A stretch of DNA of 64,000 nt from Eucommia ulmoides (taxonomy: Eukaryota > Streptophyta > Magnoliopsida > Garryales > Eucommiaceae), in NCBI GenBank assembly GCA_016647705.1, contig CM028333.1:12483616-12547615 (forward strand), written 5' to 3'. A program made the position numbers and the translations under genes. Under the pieces are notes generated by a model that searched no databases, was not told the DNA's origin, and was given only the letters and a program-made list of their open reading frames with translations. Numbering within the stretch: the stretch's first letter is position 1; every line of letters starts with the position of its first letter. Positions 47,105 through 59,167 of the stretch are shown here, piece after piece.

Positions 47105-48086
47105 GGTCATCCGCCAAGGGCAGAACATTGATCGGGTCTGAGAGCCTGCAGTCAAGTACCTCTCCCCACCAGTTAACTATAAGTCTGGCGTTCTAAAAGG
47201 GAAGGTACTCATGCACGGACTAAATGGAGATAACCTGAAAGGGTTCTTGAATGAGCCTGACTACGGAAAACTCCCTAATGACCTGCCACAGGGGTCCAAC
47301 CGTCGCGTTGCGCCCCTACGGACCGAGAGGACCAAGTACCCTGAGAAACCCTCCTCCTAAGTCCACGACATGATTTTCTCACCATCAACTCGTGTCCCAA
47401 ACAGGGGGGCTAGTGGTCCATGGTCCTGGGTAGAGACGAGAAATTTTACAACTCTGAAAACCAACCAACCAGAAAGCGACAGCAAAAACATCGAGAGGAA
47501 AGAGTAGACTCTGAAGTACCCTGTCTATGCCGCTCAGAAGCTTACACACTCGCGCGGAGAAAAACAGGAATAAGTGAAAAGGAGTTTACAAAATCCTAAG
47601 TTCTGAAAAAGTGACGGTCCGAGCTTAATTTTCTCTGCCCTCGTTGTGAGGGGCGTCTGTGTGAGGGAAAGTGGCGTCGATATCGCCCTCCTCAAGGGCC
47701 CCCTCATCAGCACTGTCCTCCTTGGCATCCCTCTGCTCAACGCCATTGTGCGTGGCACCGTCCAGGGCATCAGCCTCAATGCCCCGTAACTGGAACCATC
47801 AGGTTTGATAGGCACCACCTTGCCGCGCTACCCCTAGCAGGCAGCGCCCAAGTGGCGACAGACATTGTCCTGCCACGCTACTCCTAGCCGGCAAGGTCTA
47901 GGTGACAATTTTCTCCAAAAAAGGTCGTCCAGGAGTTCCGTCCAAAAACTTCGCCTCGTCTCCCCTAGCTGACATCATCTTATCATTTACCCACCGTCCT
48001 GCCGCATTACTCCTAGCCGGCAAGACGTAGATGGCGACGGGCACCGCCCTATCATGCTACTTCTAGCTGGCAGAGCACAGATGGGG
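47105..48086 (+). other. 3' part of Tat-like copy 2 between the hAT insertions
   Basis: Matches the 3' part of copy 1 in blocks. 47817-48080 has three to four repeats of a 'cctgccgcgctactcctagccggcaa' type module, about 60 to 130 bp apart. No coding region recognised. Confidence 0.5.
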
Positions 48087-48094
48087 GTCTTCTC

Positions 48095-49297
48095 TAGGGA
48101 TGGTCATGGGCTTGGGGGCCCGTCTGGCCCGAACAGCCCGGCCCTAATTTTTTAGGGTTTGGGCTTTGGCTTTAAGCCCATGGGCAGGGCTCGGGCTCAA
48201 GTTTTAGGGCCCGATCAATTATAAGGCCGGGCTTGGGCGAGGCCAAAATATTTTAGGGCCAGCCCGGCCCGGCCCGAAGACTAAATAAAAAATAAAATAT
48301 ATATATATAATAATGCTATATTTTTTGTCTTCCCAAGTCCCAAGTCCACTTGACATTTGCAAGCCAAACACTCAAACAAAGCATTATTATTTTTTTAATT
48401 TATATATATATATATATACAAAAACTAGGGTTCAGGTCCAATTCCCAGCCGCCTTTCACAATTTCTCTAACCCCTCACGATTTCCTCTCTCTCACACTCC
48501 CTAATCCTTTCCTCTGTCTCCCTCACTGAGACACTAACGATGCGGCGACTTATCCCCCTTCGTCTCTCCCTCTCGATGATGCGGCGGGACGACAACGAGG
48601 CAACGGCTTATCCCTCACCGGAAAAGATGGTGGCTTATCACTCACGACGACGGCGGCGACCCTCCCCTCTCTCTCTCTCTTTTTCTCTTCGTCGCTTTCC
48701 TCCCTCCCAGCCTTTGCCATCGCGTCGCCGCTGCCGTGAATCTCTGTCTAGCTTGGTTACACCGTCGATCGCTATCTGCAGTGCAGGGCAAACACTAAAC
48801 ACCGTCAATCGCAGCCGATGAAGCTTAGTTCGCACACCCAGCCACTAGATCTACTATTGCCAACCCCTCAGCCATTTGATCTGTACCCGACGTCGCTGTA
48901 ACGCTGTTGATTGCCGTCGCAATGGAATTTAGGTAATAAACTAGTTTGATTTATGTTGATGCTTCGATGATTTCTGTTCATGACTCGTTGCTTAGTGTTT
49001 TGTTATTCTGATTTTTCGGGGAAATTAGGTAGATGTTTTGGTGAAATTACTTCTGATTTTCAATTCATGCTTGATTGTTAGCATATTGTTCATGTGTGAA
49101 ATTGTTGGAAAAAATTATAGGGTCGGGCTGGCCTTAGGGCCAGGCTTGGGTTTGAATTTTTTGCTTAGGGCCGGGCTTGGGAATGGTAATAGGGCCCGAG
49201 CTTAGGGCCGGGCCGGGCTCGGGCCTAGCACTTTCTTGTAATACCTTAGGCCAAGCCCGGCCCGAACCCGGCCCAGCCCGGCCCATGACCATCCCTA
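48095..49297. mobile_element. Non-autonomous hAT element 2, TSD GTCTTCTC
   Basis: Terminal repeats start TAGGGATGGTCATGGGC at both ends and continue into subterminal arrays of GGCCCGGCCC words (48110-48280 and 49120-49290). Perfect 8-bp duplications GTCTTCTC flank it (48087-48094, 49298-49305). 1203 bp. The centre is leader-like (CT-rich, then a non-conserved open frame 48540-48821 with no domain). No transposase. Confidence 0.9.
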
Positions 49298-49305
49298 GTC
49301 TTCTC

Positions 49306-49885
49306 TATATATATCGACCAAGTCCAGGCGAGTAGTGCCCTAGCGTGCTCAAAGTACTCCCTTCTCAAGCCTCGCCCGTTGAGGAGGTCACGACAGAAAA
49401 AGCCGTCAGAGTAGAGAGTACTCTAAGGTGCAAGGTGCCAGAGAAAAAATAAGATTAAAAATCAAGGGGACAAAGTTGCCCTCTAAATAAAAAAGAATGG
49501 AAGGGGGGCGTTGCACCCTCATGCCATTAAAAAAGAAAAAAACAAGGGGGGCAAAGTTGCCCCCTAAAAAAAAGAAAAAAATGCAAGGAATGGAGGGGCT
49601 ACCCCCCGTGCTGGCCCTAAGTAGGCCAGCAGCCCTAGCCCCAAGAGGGGCTTCAAGAGGGCCAGTAGCCCCCTTGGGGCAGCACCCCAAGGAGGCCAGC
49701 GTGCCAGGTCCAGTGGCGACCGGCGCACTCTCGGCCGAGCAGTCAACCAACATAAGTACCAGGCACCCCTGAGGCGGGGCCTAGCTCGACCCCCCGTCAG
49801 TTCGCGACGCGCACCCCCCTGGGGCGTGCCTTTATTTTCTCCACGATAAAAGTCAGTCCGTGCTCAAGGCTTATTCACAGTAAAC
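49306..49885 (+). other. Tat-like copy 2 3' region, no gene
   Basis: GC-rich sequence with short direct repeats ('ggggggcaaagttgccccctaa' type at 49470 and 49550; 'gaggccagc' type at 49620-49700). Open frames here overlap on both strands and look like composition artefacts. Confidence 0.5.
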
Positions 49886-50250
49886 ATGTGTCGCCCTGAA
49901 AATCGAAGAAATTCGGGGTCGCCCTGCCATGTTACCTGACCCCGGACCCTGGCCGTATGAAAGCTTATTTCAAATTAGCTCCTCTAAAAAATTCTAACCA
50001 TGGGAAAAGTGAAGCCCTAAAATCGAAGAAATTCGGGGTCACCCTGCCGTGCTACCTAACCTCAGACCCCGACCATATGGGGGCCTATTTCAAATTTGCT
50101 CCCCAGAAAAAGTCAACTTTTATAAAATTATCGTTCTGAAAATCTAAAAAATTCGGTGTCGCCATGCCGTGCTGCCTAACCCCGAACCCCGACCATATGG
50201 AGGCCAATTTCGAATTAGCTCCTCAGGGAAAATCTAACTCTTGGAAAAAA
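49886..50250. repeat. 120-bp tandem repeat, three units
   Basis: Landmark 'aaaatcgaagaaattcgg' recurs at 49899, 50019 and 50139, exactly 120 bp apart, with 'ccctgccgtgctacctaacc' and 'ccgaccatatggaggcc' following in each. Lies about 100 bp before the 3' LTR. Confidence 0.9.
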
Positions 50251-50363
50251 TATCGATCAGAGGTTTTTCTCACGCTTTGAAGTCTTCAGGACACCCGTCC
50301 CAGCCAGGAATTGATATCCTTGATCGTCTCGCTTTCCTCGCCGCACAGGGCTAGGAGGGCAAC

Positions 50364-51152
50364 TAATGAGGGTAATTTGGGCACCTCTGAGTCAGCACTT
50401 GGGACTCAGTCACGTGTCTGTCCTCGTAGTGACAAAGATGCATTCCAGAATTCACAACGCCACGCTGGAGCATACGCCGACTACGACTCCTCCTTGGAAT
50501 CTCATTTGCACTCAAGGAGGAGCGAGGAGTCCCACAGGGACGTGCTGCTCTAAGCTCTGCGTCGTGCCCTGGACGATCAATTTCAGGAACTCAACCGTTC
50601 ACCTCGACCAGCTCCCTCTTCCAGTTTGTTTCTTCTCCAGGATTCCACGGATCTCCGCTCTCCTCCTCCAGCTTACCATCATAGGCCTGGTAAAGGCCCG
50701 TGGGCTTCGCCAAATGAGCCCAAAAGCCCAAGTCTAGCGGTTATCTCCTCAACACACCGGATTGTCAGCTAAACACAAGGTTTCGACTAATTAACCGTGT
50801 TTAGATCCGACTAATCATCTTCAACTTCTATATATATCTGGGGTTGTGCACGCCCAAGAGACGTTTTACAGTACACGCAAGTTCATTTGTTTACTTGCTG
50901 CAATATTGTGTCTTTTCTCTCTAAGCACTGATTACCACGCCAGAGGTGTTTCACTAGGACAAATCTTGGTCTGAGCCTTTTGCAGGTACACTCCCTGAGG
51001 AGCAGAACTCTAGATATAGCAGGCTAGTCCTCCCAGGACCCAGCACAGCTCACGTGAAATATTTTTAACCGACGACTCTAGATCAGCAAAAGGACCTACC
51101 TGTCATCTAACTGGATCATACTCGAGGTGTATACCAATTTTATACACCAACA
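50364..51152 (+). repeat. 3' LTR of Tat-like copy 2
   Basis: About 789 bp, preceded by the purine tract 'gctaggagggcaac' and ending TTATACACCAACA. Aligns along its whole length with 40253-41045. Confidence 0.85.
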
Positions 51153-52160
51153 GAAGATAGTCAGACCCTTTCTTCCCGGTTTTAGGCCTTTATATTTTTT
51201 GTTTTTTATGATATCAAAAATCTGATGTGATTCTATGTATAACACAAACAAATAAGATAGAGTTTTCAACACAGCTCATGGTCAATTTGACCCAATCCTG
51301 AGGAATATTAAAGAAAACTCGAGTATCTTTTAGGAAGCCGTAATTAATTTATGGCGACTACTTTGTTGTTTCCTTAGTCTTCTTTAGCAAATCTCTGTAC
51401 GAGCAGAAGTCTACCATGTGATACACTCTTCCACAGCTATAGCAATAGATCATGGAGACTCTCATACTCCGCATTATAGATTTGACCTCTAATTTTGTAT
51501 CAAGGAATGAAGGGCCTATCTAGGTCGATCCCCACTCATATCCTAGCTAACTTTCCTTTGATTGAAAGCCGCAATATTTCTGTCCATTTTTAGAGATCTA
51601 TCTAGGGATTTTCCTATACTAAATAAGACCGGTGGATCATAATAATCACTGACAAATCAGGCAAGCATATCCACGCTGTCATTTAAGACTCTTCGGCTTC
51701 AGTCAGGTGGAACTTCGTCTCTCATTTACGAACAGTTAAATAATATGATATAAGATTACCAAAGGTCCTTTGGTAAGAACCTTGTGTGCATCCAATTGGC
51801 GGTCAAATTTTAGAAGTCGTGGTTGAGATCAATTAGTTCAAAATCATTGTGTATCTTCCATAACATCCTAGCTCTAGGATATAGAGTTATACATTCAATA
51901 GGTATTCCTATTAATATAATTATTAGGTTCCCGCCACCTCTCTAATTTAGTCTAAAATTTGTTGTGGAATAACAAGGGAAACATGGTTGACTTGGGTATC
52001 AAGGTTTCTAGAACAAATTCCTCCTCACCATTACTTATGTTATGCCCCCTTCTTCGTGAAGCAAAACCTTCGCAGTTTCCAATTACTGGTCTCTTCGGAA
52101 CCAATCAGTACTTCCTCAAACGATTTAACTATCAACAATTTTTTTAAAAGTTCCTCCATA
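51153..52160 (-). mobile_element. L1 LINE, 5' part: ORF1 and RT start, internally deleted
   Basis: Minus strand. About 51520-51800 reads as the plant L1 ORF1 nucleic-acid-binding domain (DUF4283-like; 'WICLPDLSVIYYDP' and 'GPW' preceding it), then a CCHC knuckle 'CYSCGRVYHMVDFC' (about 51395-51440). Only about 100 bp further on comes reverse transcriptase ('IPQDWVKLTMSCVENS', about 51255-51310), so the endonuclease and first part of RT are deleted, more than 2 kb relative to a full L1. It continues at 40252 beyond the Tat-like insertion. The 5' end is unclear. Confidence 0.7.
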
Positions 52161-52465
52161 CATCGTCGATTCCTCCTAGAATTTGTTAAGTCCTTCCGCA
52201 CGTAGCAAACCATTTTCTACCTAAAATTTGTTTTTTATACCCCATTTTTACCCTTCTTCACATTATGTACTAAAATATAATAAAAATAATAATATAATTA
52301 AAATTTTATTAACAGTAATCCATTCAAAATTTAATTTTGTTCCAGCAAAATTTAAATTCACCAGCTCACACCAAACAACATATGTCTGAAATGAGTTCAT
52401 ACAATTGTATTAGCATATATGCTCATCCCAATTACAACCAGAAAAAAAAAAAAAAAAAAAAAAGT
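52161..52465. other. AT-rich spacer with poly-A run
   Basis: Nothing recognised, apart from an A run at 52442-52464 that directly precedes the plastid fragment. Confidence 0.5.
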
Positions 52466-52760
52466 GAAGTGTCAAATCCCAAGGCTCAACCCTAGACAGG
52501 CGGTGGAAACTACTAAACTGGAGTAGAATATGGGCAAAGGGAATTTCCGGTGGAACAGTAAAATGTGTCGAGCTCAGAAAGAACCCAACGACGAAAGCAC
52601 TCTATTGGACCAACACCGGCACTGAAAGACGAAAGCTAAGGGAGCGAATAGGATTAAATACCCCAATAGTCCGAGCCGTAAACGATGATACTAGGTGTTG
52701 TGCATATCGACCCATGTAATGTTGTAGCTAATGCGTTAAATACCCCGCAAGAGGTACATA
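52466..52760 (+). pseudogene. rrn16: Plastid 16S rRNA (rrn16) fragment in nuclear DNA (NUPT)
   Basis: About 295 bp corresponds to the middle of plastid 16S rRNA: 'aaatcccaaggctcaaccct', 'acaggcggtggaaactac', 'gggaatttccggtgga', 'acgaaagcactct', 'ggattaaataccccaatagt', 'gccgtaaacgatg', 'gtgtatcgaccc'-type and 'gtagctaatgcgttaa'. It differs from the conserved plastid form mainly by C-to-T and G-to-A changes, as expected for a methylated nuclear copy, and has small deletions. The 'acaggcggtggaaactac' stretch fits plastid, not mitochondrial, small-subunit RNA. It is plainly a dead fragment. It lies 338 bp beyond the stop codon of VAC14. Confidence 0.9.
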
Positions 52761-53097
52761 AATGAGGCTGGATATTTCTCATTAATAATATTCTTATAAT
52801 TTCTATTGTCAAACATGAGAACGTTGCACAGGGAACTGCACTTTTCAAAACTAAATACCTATATTCCTAGCTCATGTGGTTTTCAATAAAAAATAACAGA
52901 ACCGCATGAGCAAATATATCAGTTCTAAAAAAAACAAAAAAAAAGGGATTTGGGAACAGATCGATCACCTCTAATTCCTGCCATTCCGGCTTTTTATAAG
53001 CTTAACAAAAGAAGTCCGCTACAATATACAATTTACAGACTACACCAGATCATAACAAGAAGACTAATACCACCTGAATTGGCGGAGGGCAAAACGG
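52761..53097 (-). other. Probable 3' UTR and flank of VAC14
   Basis: AT-rich DNA after the VAC14 stop codon. No gene recognised. Poly-A site not determined. Confidence 0.4.
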
Positions 53098-56000
53098 TCA
53101 CTGTTGCAATTGTCCGGGACCTCCTCTTGATGATCTCGAGGGAGGCCTAACAAAGTCGGGCAAAGATGAAGGTCGACTTGATTCTTCTGGTTGTTGTAGA
53201 TCCTGCATGACCAAAAAAAAAAGGAAAATTATTATAGCATCCTTGAAATAAGTCGCTTATTTCAGTCCTTATTTAGCCATTAAAAAAATGTCTTATCTTT
53301 ATTTCTTTTTTTTAATCATTAGAATAAGTTTCAGTTTTTTGTTCCATTTTTTTTGTGGGGGAACAGAAACACAAACCTTGACTGATGAAGAACGTGAATT
53401 GTAACGAGAGCGTGTTGGTGATTTGGAATGCAAGCGATGCTGCTGCTGAATATGCTCAAAGTGCTGCAGCCTCGAAGCAAAGTTTATCGCACTCTGCGGA
53501 TTATGAGAGTCGTCTTCCTTAACCCCATTATCACCAGATATTTGTTGTGATCCGCCCTGAATGTAACTGGTAAGTGAATAGGGGTTCCCAGACAATGTAC
53601 GTTGGAGTTGCTCCGTGCCTAGGGAGTGTGAAGGTACAGCTTTCAATCGGGTTCTTAAAATCTTGAATGCTGAACTTTGCTGCATCATTGAGAAATAAAT
53701 CACATCAAAACAAGGAGTTTCAAGGGCCAATTGGTTAAGAATCCAGATGCATATTCTCTAAGCCAGATACATTTTCAATCCGTCAATCACATCAATCGTC
53801 TGATCATCTCTCTCCTTCCATTTATTCAAAAAATTTAATCAAAATAATATCATATCTCTAACTCTTATTTTTAAACACGTTATTAGAGCAACTACAAATC
53901 TATTCCATGTAACATCTTATTTTTTGGCCATTTTGAAGCCAAAATGCGCTCCAATGGGTGTACTATCATTTGTGCTATTTTGGCACAAATGCTCTGCCAG
54001 CCTATCTCACAGCTAAAATGACCGTTGGAGTAGCCGTTGCTCCAACGGTCATATAAAATCACACCTATCTCAGAAAACAGAGGACAGTAGAATCTACAAA
54101 ATTAAACAACTAAAACTATAAATTAAAAAAAAATCAAAATTTTCTTTAATCAACCAAACCAAGTTTTCAAATTAAAAAAAAATATTAAAATTATTTTTGA
54201 ACTTCTCGAGAAACTATTTTTCAATTCTAAACCAAACATGTATGCGGAGGTACCTGGGGAAGAAGCATTAGAAGACCATACAGGGCTTGTAACAGCCATG
54301 TGCATCTTCCAGGATCAAGAAGCTGCAAAAAGCCGCAGATAAACTCGGTATAAACCCTAAATAGACTGCAAAACTACAGAATTTAAAGGAAAAAAAGGGA
54401 AAAGAAAACAGGAAAATTGATGGGGAAAAAGTCAAAGCACCTGCAATCGAAGATATGCAAAGCTTGGAGTCTCAAGTAGGTGGATAAATTTGTTCAGCTG
54501 AACCAGGAATTTAACATTAATATCCTCCTCCACCAGGGAGTGAATAAGAGAGCTTGCGTGCTCGTAACTCTGCAAAAAAAAATATGGGGGCGGCGGGATG
54601 GAGAGAGATTAAGGGATTGTTTGGTTAACAACTGGAGTATGTATTTGTTTTTAAAAAATATCAAAACCCAAACCAATCAAGTTTTCACAATTTTTAAAAA
54701 TTGTTTTCAAACTTTCCAGAAAACCGTTTTCAACTTCTAAACCAAACAGGCCCTTAAAATAAAATGGGCTACCATAAGGGGTTTTCTGAGCTCTGACCTG
54801 GGATAACAAGCAAAGACTTATTATCGCCATGGGTGAATGGCACCATGAGGAGTACAAAGAAAGAAACAAATTTTTTGCAGCAGCGTTGACCAGAGATTGT
54901 TTTAAAAGATTTCGAAGGTCAGACAGCTCTCGGGAAGTCATCAGAATCAAGTTCAAAGCCTGTAATAGAAAACAGAAAAAAGAGAAATAAGAACCGTATA
55001 GCTTAAAGAAACACAAATTGTGGCTTAGAAATAACGCTTTGGGTCTTATACAAAAAGGTTTCTGACATTGAACTGTCAATTTAATTAAAAAATGTTAAAA
55101 AAAAAAAAATCTCTTGAAGTACTCATGTAGATGAGAAAACCTGAATCATAATAGAAGCAAAATCTAGGTCAGACTCCCCCTCAAGTATTGTGGAGAGTTC
55201 ACGATAGACTCTTTCAGCGTCTAGAAGTAGACAAAGTCGGCGGATAATCAAAGAACCACGCCTGAAAGGATTAAATTAAAGAAAAATTATATTACTTAGA
55301 GCATCATAAATGCATTAAACCATTAAAAAAAAAAAAATGGGTTCAACTTCTAAAACAAGGAAACCCACTTGTCCAAGAGAGAGTTGTCAACCCTGAAGTT
55401 ATGCACTAGGAAAACAATGAGCTGACGGAAATGCTGTGGGTCCTTAGCTATGCACGCATGCACCTCAAGCACTAGCAGAACCACCTGCGCCCAAAAAAAT
55501 GAAACACTAGGAATCGACAGGAGACATATATTTATTTGGAATCAACATTGTTAATTATTTAACGTTTTCATGTAATCCGGCCAAGTTCTAATTTAACCAA
55601 AAGCGGAAAGTAGCAGAAGGTTTATTAAGATAATGGAAAACAAAATTGCAACGATCTGAAGCAGACAAAAGAAACAACAATAACCAGGACTGGACCAGGA
55701 GATAGAGATAGATTACCTCATCAGAAGGATCTGAAAGTGCCTTAAGAAGTGTGTCAAAAATATCCTCAAGATAAGACAGAACCTGTTTCAAACAAATGAG
55801 AACTAAAATTTGGTCCCAAAAAAATGGAAACAACAACCAATAACCAACTTTGGCCAATGTCCATTTAAAAAAAATGAACGAAAAGTAGTAAAAAAGAATA
55901 AAAGGAAATGACAACAAGGAACATCATTTTAGAACAAGCTACTCTACTTAAACATTAGATATTTCCATGAAGTATAAAATTGCTTTTTTCTGTACTTGAT

Positions 56001-59000
56001 ACCACACTGCTTGCTTGGCCCAAAAAAAAAAGAGGAAGATGAAAGTCCGATGGTAGACAAAGCGCGAGACCAGTAAATGGTGTCATTATTCCTGATTACC
56101 TCCTTACGATGTCTATTTAGAAGAGTTAAAATCCAGTTCAATGCTTCAATACGGGTAGCCTCATATTGACTATACAATTGCCTGAAAGAAACAGAGGAAG
56201 ACTCTTAACCAAATTACCAACAGAACTTCAGCAGCAAAGGTATTTCATGACTAGCCTACATGCCTAATGACAATAACCTTTAAACCTAGCTTTTTCTTTC
56301 CACGAAAAAAAATACACACATATATATACATATATATGTGTGTGTGTGTGTGTGTGTGTATACACACACCTCCTAGCAATAGAGAGGATAGCTCGAACAT
56401 CAAATTCTTCAGCTGGAATAGCCCTGATTGCACGAAGTTCCTCATTCGTCTCACAAGCAACCTTGTTGTCAGAGAAAAAAGTACCAGTTAGAGACATGTG
56501 AAATCGCCAAAGGCGATTTGAAGGTCATCCACTTATATTATGGGTGTGTGCGAGGAGTGTGCACACCTATGACAGAAAACTCATAATTCAAAGAAAGAGA
56601 GATCTTATCAACTTACAACTCTAATTTTCTCCTCCTTATCAGATATGTGAGGCAAAATGGCTTCTAAAATTGCAGCATAATATGGAACAATTTGATCCCC
56701 ACCAAGTTTTACAAACTCATTTGTCTGTAGTCAAATAGTACGTTGAAAATGTAAACTTTTTGCACGGGTAATATATTTTACAACATCAAATAAGGGGTAA
56801 AACAACAATAAATTACCCAAGTCATAGCAGTCAACCGAGTCAACTCATCAGGCGAAGCTGCCCTTTGCAAAATTATATCGAACATGCAACCATAATCTAC
56901 GAACTTCAAGAGTAGTTCTTACGAAGTCAGAAAAATACAAATGAATGATAAAAAGAGCTTGCACTAAAAAAAATCATAGTATACAATGATATTAACGTTT
57001 AGCACATCGATCATCATTTCTGTAGAAAACGAAAAAAGGATGGTGATGCCAATATGTCTTTCAAAAGTACGGCACCCTACCAGGCACCAGATAACTACAA
57101 AAAATCAAAGATTTTTAAAGTCCATAACAGAAGAAATCTCACAGGGGAGCTGCTCTTGATCTCCTGAAGAAAATCTGAAAGTGCTGAATCAGCTTGTTGC
57201 CGTATTTCACGGCTAGTATCGCTCAACATATTAAATAAACCTGATTTTTTTTTTTATCATGTCAGTTCATATGCTTCTGCAACTAACCAACTGAATAACA
57301 GCAGGAAATAACATTTACCATCAAGAAAATCAGGAAGAAAACCCAGCATATCAATATCTGGAACGCTGTCTAAGACAGTAATCCACCCAACCAGAAATTG
57401 GCGTACAAAAGGGTTGAGGAGATTCATGCGCTCTCTCAACAATGGAATAAATTCTTCAATGCTAACAAAGGGGGGAAGAGAAAAAAATAAGGCAATGAAC
57501 GATAATCTCGAACTAGAACAAGAAGACAAAAAGTACCTGAATTGATCACTCTCCGTGACAATGTCCTGTTCCCCGCACCAATGAAGGCATAATGTAAACG
57601 TTTAATAATGTGCATGAACCAGAATCCAAAGGACAGCCCCACTTCCTAGTAAAAAGGAGGGGAAAGAAAAAAGTGTAAATACTCACCTTCACAAGTCTAT
57701 CTAAAAGATGAGCAGCATTCTGTACATTGGGAGCCGAATCTGCTGAAAGCTTACATAAGGCATCAAAAATGTCGTTGAAGAACACGATAAAATCTCCTCT
57801 CACTACCTGCCAAGAAGGGATTGATAAGCCCATAGCATAGATTCCCAAACTAGCCATAAAATACAGGGGGGAAATTATTGTATTGTTGTTGAAATAACTC
57901 AATTTTAATTTTTTTATCCCTGTTTTTTCTCTCTTTAGTTTTTAAGACATTAGTCTGTGGGTGTTTTATGCTTTATTCTTTACACAGCTGGTCCCAAGCG
58001 GGCAAAGGAGGAGGGTTGCGTTAGATAACTGACAGCCAGCGTAAAATTTTGTCAGAACTTTTATGATATGAACCTGAATACATTACATTATGGCATAAAC
58101 AGATCCGTGTAGCCGACCCTCCTTAAGTGGGACAAAAGCTTAGTTGTTGTTCTTGTTGTTCGAATAAATTTTTAGTTTTTCAAATAATATCAACTAGATT
58201 GAATCCATCTAATTGATATCGACTCGATGTTAAATTTGTATTTGATACCATAGTTAAAATAAACCAAAATATTGATAGAATGAACATTAAGTGGTTAAGG
58301 ACTAAAAATAAATTCCTCTACAAACAAGATTGAAAAAAGAAGGAAAATTATAAGATTGTCCTTCAAATACGTCACTTGTAATAGTTTGTCCATGTTTTTT
58401 ATTCTCTTTATTTCTTAGTCATTTAGTTAACATCAACTAGATTGAATCTATCAAGTTGATGTTAACTAATGTTGAATTTGTATTTGATATCATAGTTAAC
58501 GTTAACTTGAATTTGTATTTGATATCACAATTAACGTTAACTAAAAGACCAGTAAGGATTAAAAAATAAATTCTCTATAAATAGGATAAAAAACCCTTAT
58601 AACCAAATATAGATGACTTTATAATAGGAAACCCATAAAAAATAGAAAAATCAAAGATAGATGACTATATAACAAGAATCCCGAATACTAGTCCATAGTG
58701 AATTCTCACCTTTGCAATGTTATATAATGCTTCGCAAGCATAATAACGAACTACGCTATCTTGGTCTGAAAAGGACTTTAGCACCGGTGGAACAATTTTC
58801 TGATTGATTCCATCAAAAATAGAAGTTAGGAAAAGAAAATAGACTTGAACACAATATACTGGGACAGAAAGTAACACAAAGAAGAATATTAAGTAAATGC
58901 CATGGACCTTAGGTATGTTGTGGAACAGATAAAGAAAATAGAAACATGAACCTTGTACCATGTTTTTAAGCTTTAAATCCTAGTCAAAAGCAAATCCATT

Positions 59001-59092
59001 CAAGACTTGTATCAGGAAGTTGAAGTTTTAAAAGGCATAAACAAAAGAAACATATAACATATGCGGAGATTATCAAAAGCATTCCATGACTA

Positions 59093-59167
<75 letters not shown>

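Larger units (their letters stand above)
40253..51152 (+). mobile_element. Tat-like Ty3/gypsy retrotransposon, copy 2, inside the L1
   Basis: About 10.9 kb with LTRs at 40253-41045 and 50364-51152, a primer-binding site after the left LTR, a gag fossil (41280-42928), three internal tandem arrays and three later insertions (solo Tekay LTR and two hAT elements). No protease, RT or integrase is recognisable. The LTRs differ at roughly one base in ten by eye, mostly transitions, so it is old. The target duplication is not clean. It splits the L1 just before its FADD motif. Broken; a handful of breaks in gag. Confidence 0.8.

Noticed and set aside
49406-49772. Open frames on both strands in GC-rich DNA
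   Set aside because: Ala/Gly/Pro/Lys-rich products with mirrored frames and short direct repeats; a composition effect within the Tat-like element.
52466-52760. Active rRNA gene or mitochondrial insertion
   Set aside because: Only about a fifth of 16S, with many substitutions and deletions; motifs fit plastid rather than mitochondrial small-subunit RNA.
53377-53730. Single 143-residue gene at the VAC14 3' end
   Set aside because: It is exon 19 of VAC14 plus intron read-through on both sides.
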